42,156 nt of DNA from Gammaproteobacteria bacterium (GTDB taxonomy: Bacteria > Pseudomonadota > Gammaproteobacteria > Steroidobacterales > Steroidobacteraceae). Below the pieces are notes generated by a model. That model was not told where the DNA came from. It saw nothing but the letters and a program-made list of their open reading frames with translations, and did not search any database. The translations under genes were made by a program, and so were the position numbers. Below are positions 41,223 to 42,156 of this stretch, one piece after another (positions within the stretch are counted from its first letter, which is position 1; each line of letters opens with the position of its first letter). The DNA is taken from contig JAJFKF010000007.1 in NCBI GenBank assembly GCA_021773365.1, positions 1 to 42,156 on the forward strand, written 5' to 3'.

Positions 41223-41381
41223 CTACAGACCCCGCGCCCACCTGATGAGCGCCTGCCCCCAGTCGTGGCGCGCCAGTGTCAGCAATACCCACCACATCGC
41301 CCGACGCGGCCAGGTCAGGCGCGGCAGCGCGATGACCGTGCCATACAGGTCCACCGGCTCATGTTTGTGCACCACGCGCAT
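41223..41381 (-). CDS. 52-residue ORF coupled to DedA gene
   Basis: The ATG at 41381 overlaps the DedA stop by one base (TGATG), the same coupling seen between the module 1 receptor and TlpA genes. The 52 residues begin MRVVHKHEPVDLYG and go on with VIALPRLTWPRRAMWWVLL and HDWGQALIRWARGL: rich in Trp, Arg and Leu, probably amphipathic and membrane-associated. It fills nearly all of the space between dedA and the EEP gene (16 bp remain), on the same strand. I know no homologue. The coupling and tight fit are the evidence for a real gene. Confidence 0.5.
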   Translation of the reverse strand: MRVVHKHEPVDLYGTVIALPRLTWPRRAMWWVLLTLARHDWGQALIRWARGL

Positions 41382-42034
41382 CAGGGCTGCGGCGAAGCCT
41401 GCGGGCGGCGCCGGAAGGCCAGCGCCACCGGAATGAGTGAGACAACAATGATAATGATGGTCACCACGCCGAAGTTGTTCTTCACCAGCGGTATGTTGCC
41501 GAACAGAAACCCACCCCAGATGAACAGACCCGTCCACGTAACTCCGCCCACCATGTTGTGCAGCTGAAAACGCGGGTAGTGCATGCGACCGATGCCGGCG
41601 ACAAAGGGCGCGAAGGTGCGGATGATGGGCACGTACCGCGACAGGATGATGGTCTTGCCACCATGGCGCTCGAAGAACTCCTCGGTCCGGCGCAGATAGG
41701 CCACCTTCATGAAGCGTATGCGCCCGCCGAAGGCTCGCGGGCCGATGGCCGACCCGATGGCATAGTTGGTGGTGTTGCCCAGCACCGCCGCCACGGCCAG
41801 CAGCCCCCATGCGGGCAGCGGCTGCAACGTACCGGTGGGGTCCACGGCAGCCAGAGCGCCCACAGCGAACAGCAGCGAATCACCCGGCAGGAAGGGTGTC
41901 ACCACCAGGCCGGTCTCGGCAAAGATGATCAGAAACAGGATGGCGTAAATCCACAGATCGAAGCGCACCAGCAGTTCCACCAGGTGCTTGTCGAGATGCA
42001 GGATGAGGTCGATGAAGAAGTGGATGATGTCCAT
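41381..42034 (-). CDS. DedA-family membrane protein
   Basis: A 217-residue inner-membrane protein of the DedA/VTT family, members of which flip or move polyprenyl or phospholipid carriers across the membrane. Characteristic segments: IYAILFLIIFAETGLVVTPF, LPGDSLLFAVGALAA with the conserved acidic residues, LGNTTNYAIGSAIG, FFERHGGKTIILSRYVPIIR and TFAPFVAGIGRMHYPRF, then GGVTWTGLFIWGGFLFGNIP. Length and motif order are normal. A -10-like box sits 7 nt before the ATG and no Shine-Dalgarno is visible. The next ORF overlaps its stop. Confidence 0.93.
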   Translation of the reverse strand: MDIIHFFIDLILHLDKHLVELLVRFDLWIYAILFLIIFAETGLVVTPFLPGDSLLFAVGALAAVDPTGTLQPLPAWGLLAVAAVLGNTTNYAIGSAIGPRAFGGRIRFMKVAYLRRTEEFFERHGGKTIILSRYVPIIRTFAPFVAGIGRMHYPRFQLHNMVGGVTWTGLFIWGGFLFGNIPLVKNNFGVVTIIIIVVSLIPVALAFRRRPQASPQP

Positions 42035-42041
42035 GCGGGGG

Positions 42042-42047
42042 ATTCTA
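42042..42047 (-). promoter_or_regulatory. Candidate -10 box of the DedA gene (leaderless candidate)
   Basis: On the minus strand TAGAAT (42047-42042) stands exactly 7 nt before the ATG at 42034. A TTGACA at 42066-42061 is only 13 bp upstream of it, too close for a standard -35. Confidence 0.45.
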
Positions 42048-42111
42048 GCTTGTCGTTGCCTGTCAATTGAGAGGCAATCTGCAATTGCGAGGGGCCGGCC
42101 CGGTGACCTGG

Positions 42112-42156
42112 GTTACCCACATTTTGAGGGGGGGATTCCCACAAAATGTGGATAAC
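42112..42156. repeat. 45-nt palindromic repeat with DnaA-box arms, copy 2
   Basis: Identical to copy 1 (32202-32246) in the outer 10 bases on each side and in the centre GGGGGGGATTCCC. The intervening bases read TTTTGA and ACAAAA where copy 1 has ATTTAA and GTAAAT, so two base pairs are swapped while pairing is kept. The right arm again gives TTATCCACA on the minus strand. It ends exactly at the last base of the window, 78 bp upstream of the DedA start. Confidence 0.85.

Noticed and set aside
41382-41810. Long frame upstream of the 52-residue ORF after dedA
   Set aside because: This part is the antisense-like alternate frame of dedA; only the part after the TGATG junction looks like a gene.
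42061-42066. TTGACA (minus strand) as -35 of the DedA promoter
   Set aside because: Only 13 bp from the TAGAAT box; 16-18 bp would be expected.
1-42156. tRNA, rRNA, CRISPR arrays, insertion sequences or prophage genes
   Set aside because: None could be seen by reading both strands; no transposase, integrase or regularly spaced repeat was found.

Overview
The window is about 42 kb of high-GC DNA packed with genes and reads as chromosome from a free-living, aerobic gammaproteobacterium of the Steroidobacterales/Xanthomonadales kind. The pointers are the long FadE acyl-CoA dehydrogenase, the TGAAGQIG-type malate dehydrogenase, GspA/GspB, KefB-type exchange, an Mla-type lipid transporter, and large TonB receptors with STN domains. 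I see no rRNA, tRNA, CRISPR array, prophage or insertion sequence. The placement is inference from gene families, not a phylogeny.

Layout. 1-745: cut-off gene for a membrane-anchored helical protein. 981-6977: a co-directional module reading ECF sigma, FecR-type anti-sigma, STN TonB-dependent receptor, TlpA-type thioredoxin. 7074-9373: two small conserved proteins and an LCAT-like hydrolase. 9252-12154: trehalose synthesis (otsB-otsA) and two small EF-hand proteins. 12254-15199: a DUF4139 protein and a class I aminotransferase. 15278-21352: a second module of the same four families, with TlpA and receptor divergent from sigma and FecR. 21499-23494: a GFA-family protein, gene debris including a DUF1801 remnant, and an AAA/DUF4143 ATPase. 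23508-28906: a six-gene unit with an Mla-like ABC lipid transporter, a secreted nuclease and a DUF819 permease. 28973-34808: KefB-type antiporter, malate dehydrogenase, FadE. 34884-38107: DUF4399 protein and GspA-GspB. 38117-42034: acetyltransferase, an unknown periplasmic protein, DUF502, an exo/endonuclease/phosphatase-fold protein, a tiny coupled ORF, and DedA.

How the parts work together. Each surface-signalling module should work as follows: ligand binding to the receptor is passed through its STN domain to FecR, which frees or activates the sigma factor. The final gene makes a periplasmic thiol-disulphide protein that is tied to the receptor gene (stop and start overlap as TGATG in module 1, a 21-bp gap in module 2). 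This suggests import of a ligand that needs redox processing.

The most unusual non-coding signals are: (i) a two-block promoter-like motif found with identical spacing upstream of both the sigma gene and the receptor gene of module 1; (ii) a mirror-symmetric intergenic region in module 2 built round a perfect 23-bp stem; (iii) a 45-nt palindromic repeat whose arms are DnaA boxes, present twice with compensatory stem changes, the second copy ending exactly at the last base of the window; (iv) three genes with a -10-like hexamer exactly 7 nt before the ATG and no Shine-Dalgarno, suggesting leaderless mRNAs.
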